From Affinundibacterium flavidum (GTDB taxonomy: Bacteria; Pseudomonadota; Gammaproteobacteria; Burkholderiales; Burkholderiaceae_D), in contig NZ_JACOGA010000013.1 in NCBI RefSeq assembly GCF_014284175.1, forward strand, positions 1-64,000: a DNA stretch of 64,000 bases, read 5' to 3'. The notes below the pieces were generated by a model. It ran no database searches. It saw only the letters and a list, made by a program, of their open reading frames with translations, and was not told the origin of the DNA. The first letter of the stretch is position 1, and the number at the start of each line of letters is the position of its first letter. The position numbers were made by a program, and so were the translations under genes. This document shows positions 17,402 through 25,250 of the stretch, in pieces.

Positions 17402-18436
17402 ATGATAGGTATAGAAGTTGAACAGTTAGAAAAATCCTATAGCAATGTAAAGGCTGTGCAGTCTTTGAGTTTTAGCGTGGCACCTGGCAGTATTTTCGCT
17501 TTACTGGGGCCAAATGGTGCGGGCAAATCTTCTTTGATTCGTATGTTAGTCGGATTGACGATGGCTGATGCGGGCGAGATTCGTATTTTTCAAAACGGTC
17601 AAGGTATTCCGAGAATTCCGGAAACCAGTTTTGCTTATTTACCTGAAGATCGTGGTTTGTATCCGGATAAATCAGTCGTAGAAAATTTGACTTATATCGG
17701 CAAGTTACGCGGTTTGAATAAAATACAGATACAGGAGCAACTCGCGATCTGGTTGCCGCGTTTCGATTTGGAAGAAAAAGCCAAGGATAAGTTAAGTAAA
17801 CTGTCAAAAGGTAATCAGCAAAAAGTGCAATTGATCAGCTGTCTGATTCATCGTCCTCAGTTATTGATTTTGGATGAGCCATTTTCTGGTCTCGATCCAG
17901 TCAATCAAGAACACGTATTAAGCATACTGAATGAACTAAAACAAAGCGGTACGACCATCATATTGAGTGCACATCAAATGGCCTTGGTCGAGCGACTGGC
18001 GGATGCGATGTTGTTGTTGAATAAGGGGCAGCAAGTTGCGCTCGGCAGTTTGGCTGAAGTGATAGAACAATTAAGCCCTGAGAAATCATATCAACTTACT
18101 TTTACACAAGCCATTTCCAGCGATGCCTTATCGACTTGCAGCACGGTGATGTCATTTGAACAGAAATCAGCGACGCAATTTGTGCTGCGCTTACGGGACG
18201 GCGCTAGCGTCAATCAGTTATTGCAGCAAGTGATGGCATTGGGAGAACTTAGTGATTTTGGGCGCATACAACCTGCCTTGCATGATCTGTATTTGACTGC
18301 GGTGCAGACTCACAATGCGAAGCAAAACGCGAAGCAAAACGCGCAGCAAAACTCGCAAGAAAACGCACAGCAAAACCCACAAAAAACTTCACCAGTGACT
18401 GCACAGGCAGAGACTATGCAAGGAGAAATCGCATGA
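17402..18436 (+). CDS. ABC transporter ATP-binding protein (NatA/CcmA-like)
   Basis: ATPase of a two-gene ABC-2 transporter. Walker A GPNGAGKSSLIRMLVG, signature LSKGNQQKVQL (the LSKGN variant common in NatA-like ATPases), Walker B LLILDEPFSGLDPVNQEH and H-loop LSAHQMALVE are all present. The core ends near residue 300. The last 40 residues are a Gln/Asn/Lys low-complexity tail built from repeats of the type K/Q-Q-N-A, encoded by imperfect 12-base repeats at 18315-18370. The last four bases overlap the start of the permease gene (ATGA at 18433), so the two are co-translated. Confidence 0.93.
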   Translation: MIGIEVEQLEKSYSNVKAVQSLSFSVAPGSIFALLGPNGAGKSSLIRMLVGLTMADAGEIRIFQNGQGIPRIPETSFAYLPEDRGLYPDKSVVENLTYIGKLRGLNKIQIQEQLAIWLPRFDLEEKAKDKLSKLSKGNQQKVQLISCLIHRPQLLILDEPFSGLDPVNQEHVLSILNELKQSGTTIILSAHQMALVERLADAMLLLNKGQQVALGSLAEVIEQLSPEKSYQLTFTQAISSDALSTCSTVMSFEQKSATQFVLRLRDGASVNQLLQQVMALGELSDFGRIQPALHDLYLTAVQTHNAKQNAKQNAQQNSQENAQQNPQKTSPVTAQAETMQGEIA

Positions 18437-19605
18437 ACACTTGGACAATTGCAGCATTTGAATTCAAACGCTATTTTAAATGGAAGCAAGAAATTATCTC
18501 GATTGCCTTGATGCTTTGCGGTATGGGTTTTTCTATCGTATGGCCTTATGTAAAAGGCGCATTGAATAAGGATTATCAGGTCGCTGTGATCGGCGTTAGT
18601 CATTTACCTAAGCTAGAGGGATTTCAATTTAGCGAGGTAAGCCCTAACACCAAAGCGGAGGTGTTGAAGAGTCTAGGCGAAAGCTGGCACGCGATTATTC
18701 AGATTGAGAACGGACAGGTGCAATTAACACTAAAAGAAAAAGCGAGCTGGCAAGCTAAGCTCAAGTTGAGTTTGCAAAACTGGCAGCAAGAACAGCAAAT
18801 TGCGCAACTACCTTTAACACCTCAGCAGCGTCAGCAAATTACAGAATTGCCAGAAATTAAAACCGTCCTGCTGAAACCCGAAAAAGATGACAAAGACGAG
18901 AAGGGGCGTAGCTTGTTCAGTGGTGCAATTTTGTTCTTGTTGATCATGGGGATTTTCTCTGGCTTTGGTTATTTGTTTACCGGTATCACCAGCGAAAAAC
19001 AGAATCGCGTGACCGAACAATTATTGACCTTAATCTCTCCATCGCAATGGATACAGGGAAAGATTCTTGGCATCTCCTTGTTTTGCCTGAAAACGATGCT
19101 CACTTACGGTTTGATTTTTTTCGCCTTTATTCAAGGTGCAACGGTTATTTCGGATAAACCAGAAGTTGGTATTCCTGTGACTGGATTTCAGATTTTCAGC
19201 ACTTTATTGTTTGTAATTTTGGGTTTGTTTTTAGTGAATAGTTTCATGGCGGCATTTGCCGCAACCATCGACGATCCCAATCATTCTAGCCGCAGCATCA
19301 TGATGTTCTTGCCTGCCATTCCTGTCGGCCTTGCCTACAGTGGGATTGATAATGCGGAAGGTCTAATGATGCAAGTATTGAGTGTGTTTCCGTTGACGTC
19401 GTTCGCGGCGATGCCATTAAGGATGGCTTACGTTGACGTGCCGTGGTGGCAATGGTTGCTGTCACTCAGCCTTTTGTTGGCTTGCTTGTGGTGGTTTAAA
19501 TCTGCTGCAACGCGCGTGTTTGCTATGGGTATTCGTATGTATGGCAAAGAGCCGAGCTGGAAGCAATTATTGGAGACATTTCTGTTCCCGGTAAAACATC
19601 AGTAG
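18433..19605 (+). CDS. ABC-2 type permease (NatB-like)
   Basis: Membrane partner of the upstream ATPase. One helix near residues 22-42 (ISIALMLCGMGFSIVWPYVK) is followed by a large soluble domain (about 45-155) and then five or six hydrophobic segments (LFSGAILFLLIMGIFSGFGY, ISLFCLKTMLTYGLIFFAFI, and others to about 355), the NatB/YhaP arrangement. FTGITSEKQNRVTEQLLTLI is the conserved cytoplasmic motif. The cargo is unknown; sodium or small-molecule export is known for relatives. It begins within the ATPase stop codon region, so the pair is an operon. Confidence 0.9.
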   Translation: MNTWTIAAFEFKRYFKWKQEIISIALMLCGMGFSIVWPYVKGALNKDYQVAVIGVSHLPKLEGFQFSEVSPNTKAEVLKSLGESWHAIIQIENGQVQLTLKEKASWQAKLKLSLQNWQQEQQIAQLPLTPQQRQQITELPEIKTVLLKPEKDDKDEKGRSLFSGAILFLLIMGIFSGFGYLFTGITSEKQNRVTEQLLTLISPSQWIQGKILGISLFCLKTMLTYGLIFFAFIQGATVISDKPEVGIPVTGFQIFSTLLFVILGLFLVNSFMAAFAATIDDPNHSSRSIMMFLPAIPVGLAYSGIDNAEGLMMQVLSVFPLTSFAAMPLRMAYVDVPWWQWLLSLSLLLACLWWFKSAATRVFAMGIRMYGKEPSWKQLLETFLFPVKHQ

Positions 19606-19685
19606 TGGTATACGCTGAACAATTGGCGATAAAAAAAGACGCTGAGATGAGTAATGCTGTTCAGTTAAGCCTTGTCGCACGTATT

Positions 19686-19760
19686 GTCATTCCCGCGAAG
19701 GCGGGAATCTAGCGTCGTAAAAGCCTAAAGACACTGGATCCCTGCCTACGCAGGGATGAC
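19686..19760. repeat. 75-bp intergenic repeat with GTCAT/ATGAC ends
   Basis: The element begins GTCATTCCCGCGAAGGCGGG and ends with GGATCCCTGCCTACGCAGGG plus ATGAC. It holds two small hairpins (ATTCCCGC with GCGGGAAT; CCCTGC with GCAGGG) and has terminal GTCAT/ATGAC inverted repeats. This form is familiar as a dispersed extragenic repeat in many proteobacteria, with similarity to the dRS3 word of Neisseria (from memory). It lies between the convergent ABC permease and M28 peptidase genes. Confidence 0.8.
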
Positions 19761-19829
19761 ACCTCGACTTGTTGAGCTTACTTGAATAGCATTACGCTAA
19801 GATGCGTCCTTTTTGCAATCGCAAATTGC

Positions 19830-20747
19830 CTAGTTTTTACGTACAAATTGTTGATCCACAAGTTGTACTGCTTTTTGTAGTATCGCTATGGCACCATCAA
19901 AAAACTGCGGATTCACTTTCTCGAATTTGTCGGTCGCTTTATGATAGTCAACATGATCTTCAACACCGAAGTAGAGATGCGGTATGCCCGCTTGGAAAAA
20001 AGCAAAGTGATCGGACTGCGGGGTCCAGTCGTCGTTACCCTGATCTGGTTTATCGTGATCAAATGTCACTTTAATACCATGTACGCCATTCAGGTCTTGC
20101 AACAGAGGCTTTAGTTCGGGGTTGTGGTAAGTGCCGCTGACAAATAGCTCGTTCTTGTCGCCGCGGGCAATCATGTCGAAATTCAGATTCGCAGTGATTT
20201 CTTTACGCGGAATCCAGGCTTGTTTGACAAACGCATGCGCGCCTTGCAGTCCTTGTTCTTCGCCATCAAAAAAAGCATAGACGATATGGTGTTTAGTCAC
20301 TTTATCTTTGAGACTTTGTGCAACAGCCAGTACGCCAGCGACACCCGATGCATTGTCGTCAGCGCCGAAATAAATTTTGTTATAGTTAATTCCTAAGTGA
20401 TCGTAATGCGCAGAAATGACTAAGTATTTTGCAGCTTTATCTTCTGAAAATTGGCAGGCGATAATATTTTTTCCTTCAGATGAAGGACTTGGTCGGCTTG
20501 CTTTGAAGTCCTGAACATACGCTGTCGCACAAGGTTTTAATCCAAGTTCTGCGATCCGTTTGAGAATGTAATTACGCGCTAATGCACTGCCCGGGCTGCC
20601 GATTTCCCGTCCTTGCATCTGTTCGCTGGAAAGCACCTGCAGATCCTGCATTGCCTGCGACATAGAATTTTGTGCAAGGCAAGTTGTCGTCATCCAGCTT
20701 AACGAGATACAGATCAGGATAGAAAATCGGCGAATTTGTGAATGCAT
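19830..20747 (-). CDS. exported M28 family zinc peptidase
   Basis: Probable aminopeptidase of the periplasm. The signal peptide is MHSQIRRFSILICISLSWMT with cleavage near CLAQN. The zinc ligands are in order: SAHYDHLG (His), FGADDNASG (bridging Asp), FDGEEQGL (catalytic Glu and ligand Glu), LNFDMIAR (Asp) and the late His in EDHVDYHKATD. The protein is 305 residues, the usual size without an accessory PA domain. It is a single minus-strand gene with no partner. The ATG at 20747 gives a complete signal sequence. Confidence 0.93.
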   Translation of the reverse strand: MHSQIRRFSILICISLSWMTTTCLAQNSMSQAMQDLQVLSSEQMQGREIGSPGSALARNYILKRIAELGLKPCATAYVQDFKASRPSPSSEGKNIIACQFSEDKAAKYLVISAHYDHLGINYNKIYFGADDNASGVAGVLAVAQSLKDKVTKHHIVYAFFDGEEQGLQGAHAFVKQAWIPRKEITANLNFDMIARGDKNELFVSGTYHNPELKPLLQDLNGVHGIKVTFDHDKPDQGNDDWTPQSDHFAFFQAGIPHLYFGVEDHVDYHKATDKFEKVNPQFFDGAIAILQKAVQLVDQQFVRKN

Positions 20748-20911
20748 GATAGTTCTTACTATTATTAAGTGTTGATCGGGTTGTAAGATTGATGGCTATT
20801 GGTGCTCATTAGTGCTCTTTGCGCTTATTGTGCTTATTAGGGCATGAGCAAATGGAATGAAGCAGAACGCATTATCCTACGCGGCGGTTTTAGTTGATAC
20901 TTATTGACGAA

Positions 20912-20940
20912 TAAAAAAGCCTGCGAATGCTTCGCAGGCT
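20912..20940 (-). terminator. intrinsic terminator of sodB
   Basis: AGCCTGCGAA (20918-20927) and TTCGCAGGCT (20931-20940) form a perfect stem. On the minus strand a run of T (complement of 20913-20918) follows. Confidence 0.9.
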
Positions 20941-20971
20941 AATTTTTATGTCCTAAGCGTTCAGTTCGAAA

Positions 20972-21550
20972 TTACGCCAGATTTGCAGCAGCAAATTCCC
21001 AGTTAACTAAAGCCCAGAATGCTTCCAAATATTTTGGACGTGCATTGCGGTAGTCGATGTAATATGCGTGTTCCCATAAATCACAAGTGATCAATGGCGT
21101 GTCTGTGCTTGTCAATGGTGTTGCCGCGTTGGATGTGTTCACGATATCCAAAGTGCCATCCGCTTTTTTCACTAACCAAGTCCAGCTAGAACCGAAGTTG
21201 CCTACGCAAGACTTCGTGAATGCATCTTTGAATGCATCAAAAGAACCCCATTTTGCATTGATCGCATCAGCCAAAGCGCCAGTTGGTGCGCCGCCGCCGT
21301 TTGGTTTCAAACCATTCCAGTAGAAAGTATGATTCCAAATTTGTGCTGCGTTATTGAAAATACCAGCAGAAGATTTCTTGACGATTTCTTCCAAAGACGC
21401 ATTTTCAAATTCTGTGCCTTTGATCAGATTATTCAAATTAGTGACATAAGTCTGATGATGCTTGCCATAGTGGTATTCCAAAGTTTCTTGAGAAATATGT
21501 GGAGCCAAAGCGTCGATGGCGTATGGCAATGCTGGCAAAGTATGTTCCAT
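20972..21550 (-). CDS. sodB: iron superoxide dismutase
   Basis: Cytoplasmic enzyme converting superoxide to hydrogen peroxide and oxygen. Metal ligands His27 (LEYHYGKHH), His74 (WNHTFYW), Asp157 and His161 (CDLWEHAYY) are all in place. FNNAAQIWNHTFYWNGL and the Fe-type GSFDAFK region favour iron over manganese. At 192 residues it is complete. AAAGGATCT precedes the ATG. It is monocistronic, with a terminator right after it. In many proteobacteria sodB lies next to xseA as here. Confidence 0.97.
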   Translation of the reverse strand: MEHTLPALPYAIDALAPHISQETLEYHYGKHHQTYVTNLNNLIKGTEFENASLEEIVKKSSAGIFNNAAQIWNHTFYWNGLKPNGGGAPTGALADAINAKWGSFDAFKDAFTKSCVGNFGSSWTWLVKKADGTLDIVNTSNAATPLTSTDTPLITCDLWEHAYYIDYRNARPKYLEAFWALVNWEFAAANLA

Positions 21551-21728
21551 GGCAGATCCTTTAGTGATTAATAATAAAAATGCGTAAAAAAGCGTAACAA
21601 TGCGTAATAGTGTGCAATTAAGCGCAGAAATTACGTCAAAACAAGTACAAACTGATTGGTGAATTGAAATAAGCGACTGCTAAAACCAGCATTGTAAGCT
21701 TTTGTCGAAATGCTTGCAGCTAATGCAT

Positions 21729-23087
21729 TCAATTCTGTTGGTTGATGCCCGCAATTTGTAATTCACTCGCATCCGACGCCGTACGTAGTTTCAGCACGTC
21801 ACCCGGTTTGATTTGTGTTGCGCTACGAACTAATTTTCCATCTGCCTGCTGCAAAATCACGTAACCACGTTCTAGCGTACGTTGAGGATTCAGCATTTCC
21901 ATTTTTTCTTGCAAGCTGGTGAGTAAGGCCTTTTGCTGGCGTAGCTGAAGTTGCTGACTGATTCGGAATTGCAGGCTTAACTGGTCAAGTTTTGCTTTTA
22001 GTTCGCTCGTATTAGGTTTTTTTTGTTCCAGCTTGGTTTGCAATTGCAAAAAGTGGGATTGCGAATTACGCCATGTTTGCGTCATGGCGAAGCGCAAACT
22101 TTGCGCAGAATGAATGATTTGTTGACGCTTCGCTTGCAGTGCGGCACTTGGACTTTGCAAACGATGGCTGAGCCAATCGAGTTTTTGCGCTTGACCATCT
22201 GCCTGACGACGAATTTGTCGCTGCATTAATTGCTGCCAATGATAGAGCGTGGCAAGCCATTCAGCCGTTGGTGTCGCTGCCATTTCGGCAGCTGCAGTTG
22301 GGGTTGGGGCACGCAAGTCAGCGACGAAATCCGTGATCGTAAAATCAGTTTCATGTCCTACGCCGCTGATCACAGGCAAGCTGCAATGGGCAATCGTACG
22401 CGCTAAAATTTCTTCATTGAATGCCCATAAATCTTCTATGCTGCCACCACCACGACAAACGATGAGTAGTTCACAGCTCGCTTCCGCTTCGGCCAGCGCC
22501 ACCATTTGCGCGATTTTGGCAGCTGCGCCTTCGCCTTGCACAGGACAAGGGTAGATAATGACTTCAATATGCGGCGCGCGTCGTTGTAAGGCCGTGAGCA
22601 CATCGCGCAATGCTGCTGCATTCGGACTGGTGATAACGCCTATGCGTCGTACAAATGTTGGAATCGGTTTTTTGCGCTGTGGGTCAAACAGTCCTTCATC
22701 CGCCAATTTGGATTTTAGTTGTAAAAAAGCCTCGTACAGGTTGCCCACGCCTGCTCGTCGAATGGCTTCGACATTGATTTGAAAATCGCCTCGCGGCTCA
22801 TACAAACTCACCAGTGCCCGTACTTCAACCTTGTCACCTTCACGTGGCATAAAATTCGCATATTGTGCTCTGCCGCGAAACATCACCGCACGTACCTGAG
22901 CCGCACTGTCCTTAAGGGTGAAGTACCAATGACCTGAAGCGGCGCGGGTGAAATTAGAAATTTCGCCGGAAACCCACGTCAATGGGAAGTTTCGTTCTAG
23001 TAGTTGTGCAACAGCGTGGTTTAGCGCCGAAACTGGGATAACTCCCTCGGTTCTTTGCGGGTTTTGCGATGAATAATTTGATGCCAT
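21729..23087 (-). CDS. xseA: exodeoxyribonuclease VII large subunit
   Basis: Large subunit of exonuclease VII, which degrades single-stranded DNA in repair. The N-terminal OB fold (LTWVSGEISNFTRAASGHWYF split over residues 35-60) is followed by the catalytic domain with RIGVITSPNAAALRDVL, CRGGGSIEDLWAFN and ISGVGHETDFTITDFVADLR, then a long helical region and a C-terminal GYVILQ motif. I chose the ATG at 23087 (452 residues, normal length). A TTG at 23150 and ATG at 23144 add an unlikely leader. No xseB is seen in the window, so the small subunit must be elsewhere. It faces away from the DnaA-box region. Confidence 0.94.
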   Translation of the reverse strand: MASNYSSQNPQRTEGVIPVSALNHAVAQLLERNFPLTWVSGEISNFTRAASGHWYFTLKDSAAQVRAVMFRGRAQYANFMPREGDKVEVRALVSLYEPRGDFQINVEAIRRAGVGNLYEAFLQLKSKLADEGLFDPQRKKPIPTFVRRIGVITSPNAAALRDVLTALQRRAPHIEVIIYPCPVQGEGAAAKIAQMVALAEAEASCELLIVCRGGGSIEDLWAFNEEILARTIAHCSLPVISGVGHETDFTITDFVADLRAPTPTAAAEMAATPTAEWLATLYHWQQLMQRQIRRQADGQAQKLDWLSHRLQSPSAALQAKRQQIIHSAQSLRFAMTQTWRNSQSHFLQLQTKLEQKKPNTSELKAKLDQLSLQFRISQQLQLRQQKALLTSLQEKMEMLNPQRTLERGYVILQQADGKLVRSATQIKPGDVLKLRTASDASELQIAGINQQN

Positions 23088-23303
23088 AAGACTTAGCGAA
23101 GAAAAGCTGTCCACAGTTATGCAGAGAAGGCGCAAGCATGTCATGCGCAAATTTTTCTGTCAAAAGTATTTGAGAAGCTTTGCGTAAGGTATTGATTTCA
23201 AAGTATTTAATTACTTTAACTTGGGGACATAAATGTTAATAACTGCAAACTACATAAGAAAATCAGATTTTTACGCGTAAATATTTTGTGCTTATGCACA
23301 AAG

Positions 23304-23312
23304 TTATCCACA
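23304..23312 (+). promoter_or_regulatory. perfect DnaA box
   Basis: TTATCCACA, identical to the E. coli consensus strong DnaA box, within the unit GCACAAAGTTATCCACAGG. Confidence 0.7.
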
Positions 23313-23441
23313 GGAAATGATGGCAATTTGTGAAGAAATTCCTTGTGGGAATTAATCGCCTTACTGCCAGTTTTTGTAGCAGCACTACAAATCTTAATGA
23401 AATCATGCACTTAAGGGCATGTCACTAGCTTGTTCACAAAG

Positions 23442-23450
23442 ATATCCACA
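23442..23450 (+). promoter_or_regulatory. DnaA-box-like site (8 of 9)
   Basis: ATATCCACA, one mismatch to the consensus, in unit TTCACAAAGATATCCACATT, followed by TATGTGCAAAACTTTGGACT. Confidence 0.6.
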
Positions 23451-23644
23451 TTTTATGTGCAAAACTTTGGACTTATTCATTGCTAAAGCTAAATTTATTT
23501 AAATTATCTAGCTTAATTAAACATGAATTACGTTGAATTTTGACTTGTTGGAGACTTATCGGGGTTTTGCTTAAATTTCATGCAGGGATATTTTTTTCAT
23601 TTAAATCAAATGCTTAGTTTGATGTGAAGAGCTTGTGCACAAAG

Positions 23645-23653
23645 TTCTCCACA
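23645..23653 (+). promoter_or_regulatory. DnaA-box-like site (8 of 9)
   Basis: TTCTCCACA, one mismatch, in unit TGCACAAAGTTCTCCACAGT, followed by TTGTGTGCAAAACTTGCGGA. This unit closely matches the one at 23442. A minus-strand TTTTCCACA (23700-23708) lies just beyond. Confidence 0.6.
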
Positions 23654-23810
23654 GTTTGTGTGCAAAACTTGCGGACTTATCCCAGGTCTCTTTCTTGATT
23701 GTGGAAAATTTTGCGGTAGCGTGTTTTCACGGCAATTCTTGACGCTGCTCAATTTAAGTGCGGCTAAATCAATGTATTTAAAATCAAGGACTTAGAATTT
23801 AGCCCCAAGG

Positions 23811-23819
23811 ATATCCACA
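23811..23819 (+). promoter_or_regulatory. DnaA-box-like site (8 of 9)
   Basis: ATATCCACA after CCAAGG, followed by a variant of the same downstream word (CTGTGCACAACTT). Confidence 0.55.
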
Positions 23820-24039
23820 ATCTTGCACACAGTTTCTGTGCACAACTTTATGCGTGTATTTTTGATTAGTATTTGTTTCACCATGATTCTGTTAGATCGA
23901 TTTCACAAAAAATAATCCTGTGCATGTACTTGCCCAGTACTGAACAACACGATACATTGCGGGCTGAGTGTTTATTCGTGGTTATGCTTAGTATGCTAAG
24001 TTATTTGTAGCTACGACGACTTATTTAGATTTTTTTGGC

Positions 24040-24054
24040 AAGGAGTGTCATTTG
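24040..24054 (+). promoter_or_regulatory. Shine-Dalgarno deciding the TTG start of exbB
   Basis: AAGGAGTG at 24040-24047 sits four bases before the TTG at 24052. No in-frame ATG exists before residue 80 or so, so the TTG start is required. Confidence 0.8.
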
Positions 24055-24657
24055 TTCGCAATTATTCAGGCGGCTGGTTGGCCGATTTATTTTTTGTTGG
24101 TGGCATCGATTGTCGCTTTGGCCTTAATTATTGAGCGGACTTTGTCATTAAGAAGACAAAGGATACTGCCTAAGACTTTGCTCGAAGAAGTCATTCGTGT
24201 CTATCAAAGTGGCAAGATCAAACAAGAAGTGATTGATCAATTGGCGATTAATTCTCCGCTTGGACGCGTATTGGCAGCAGGCTTGCGTAATGTGAATGCG
24301 CCGCGTGAAGTGATGAAAGAGTCGATCGAAGAAGCGGGCAGTGCGGTTGCCCACGAATTAGAAAAATTCCTGACGACTTTAGGCACGATTGCCTCTTTAG
24401 CGCCATTGATGGGTTTGTTTGGTACGGTCGTCGGCATGATAGAGATCTTCGGCTCGCAAAATGCATCAGGTGCGAATCCGGCGCAATTGGCGCATGGTAT
24501 TTCCGTTGCCTTGTATAACACGGGTTTCGGGCTGTTAATCGCGATGCCTGCGATGATTTTCTATCGCCACTTCCGCGCTTTAGCGGATAGTTTCGTGGTC
24601 GAGATGGAACAGCAAGCGGTCAAGTTCGTCGATATCGTTCACAGTACGAGAAAGTAG
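24052..24657 (+). CDS. exbB: ExbB/TolQ/MotA-type proton channel subunit
   Basis: Inner-membrane proton channel subunit that with ExbD energises TonB-dependent outer-membrane transport or related functions. The first helix is at residues 10-28 (IYFLLVASIVALALIIERTL). The conserved pair of helices follows from about 110 (LGTIASLAPLMGLFGTVVGM) to 175 (GISVALYNTGFGLLIAMPAM). The 201 residues are typical. It starts with TTG behind a strong Shine-Dalgarno. exbD begins 4 bases after its stop. No tonB is present in the window, so assignment to ExbB over TolQ rests on gene context and length. Confidence 0.92.
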   Translation: MFAIIQAAGWPIYFLLVASIVALALIIERTLSLRRQRILPKTLLEEVIRVYQSGKIKQEVIDQLAINSPLGRVLAAGLRNVNAPREVMKESIEEAGSAVAHELEKFLTTLGTIASLAPLMGLFGTVVGMIEIFGSQNASGANPAQLAHGISVALYNTGFGLLIAMPAMIFYRHFRALADSFVVEMEQQAVKFVDIVHSTRK

Positions 24658-24661
24658 TCGT

Positions 24662-25108
24662 ATGAATTTTCGTAAAGGACGGGGCAAAGAAGATCCAGAA
24701 ATCAATTTGATTCCCTTTATTGACGTCTTGCTGGTTATTCTGATTTTCTTGATGGTGACGACGACTTATAGCCGCTTCACCGAATTGCAAATTACGTTGC
24801 CAACGGCGGATGCAGAAAAAGCGCAAGAGAAGCCAAGTCAGATTGAAATCGGGATTGATGCACAAGGACGCTACAAAATTAATAGCGAGGCAGTTAGTTT
24901 TCTCGATGCAGCGACGCTAGCAAATGATTTGAAGAAAGCCGCAGAAAGCCTGAATGCGGGCAAAGCTGGCGCAGCTGATCCAGTGGTCATTATCAATGCA
25001 GATCGTGCGACTAGTCATCAGTCTGTAATAGATGTGTTGGAAGCCGCACGTATTGCCGGATTGGCGAAAGTCACATTTGCGGCACAGGCGACATCAACCG
25101 CAAAATAG
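24662..25108 (+). CDS. exbD: ExbD/TolR-type biopolymer transport protein
   Basis: Partner of ExbB. It has a short cytoplasmic N-terminus, one membrane helix (INLIPFIDVLLVILIFLMVT) with the conserved Asp in PFIDV, and a periplasmic domain ending near residue 148. It lies 4 bases after exbB and ahead of an intrinsic terminator, so the two form a compact operon. The following lpxK has its own ribosome-binding site and perhaps its own promoter. Confidence 0.93.
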   Translation: MNFRKGRGKEDPEINLIPFIDVLLVILIFLMVTTTYSRFTELQITLPTADAEKAQEKPSQIEIGIDAQGRYKINSEAVSFLDAATLANDLKKAAESLNAGKAGAADPVVIINADRATSHQSVIDVLEAARIAGLAKVTFAAQATSTAK

Positions 25109-25140
25109 CTATTTTCTAATTGCTAATTGAGTCGTGCAAA

Positions 25141-25168
25141 AAAAGAGAGTGGCAGCACTCTCTTTTTT
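25141..25168 (+). terminator. intrinsic terminator of exbBD
   Basis: AAAAGAGAGTG (25141-25151) pairs with CACTCTCTTTT (25156-25166), followed by T residues. Confidence 0.88.
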
Positions 25169-25250
25169 CTTGTGGATGATCTATCGGCTGATCTGTAGAT
25201 AGCTCTTTTAATTGTTCAGTTGGTCATCGTTCTAATCTTGTCAGGAGTAT

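Larger units (their letters stand above)
23088..24051. other. gene-free AT-rich region with DnaA-box array
   Basis: About 960 bases without a credible gene between divergent xseA and exbB. It holds at least four spaced copies of a word related to GTGCACAAAGTT-TCCACA followed by T-rich sequence and GTGCAAAACTT. Each copy includes a DnaA-box-like 9-mer. AT-rich tracts lie between them (around 23485-23530 and 23585-23625). A 7-base inverted repeat TTTGTAG/CTACAAA is at 23373-23391. Confidence 0.75.

Noticed and set aside
23088..24051. Calling the DnaA-box region the chromosomal oriC
   Set aside because: No dnaA, dnaN, rpmH or gidA nearby and only one perfect box; kept as a DnaA-binding locus candidate.
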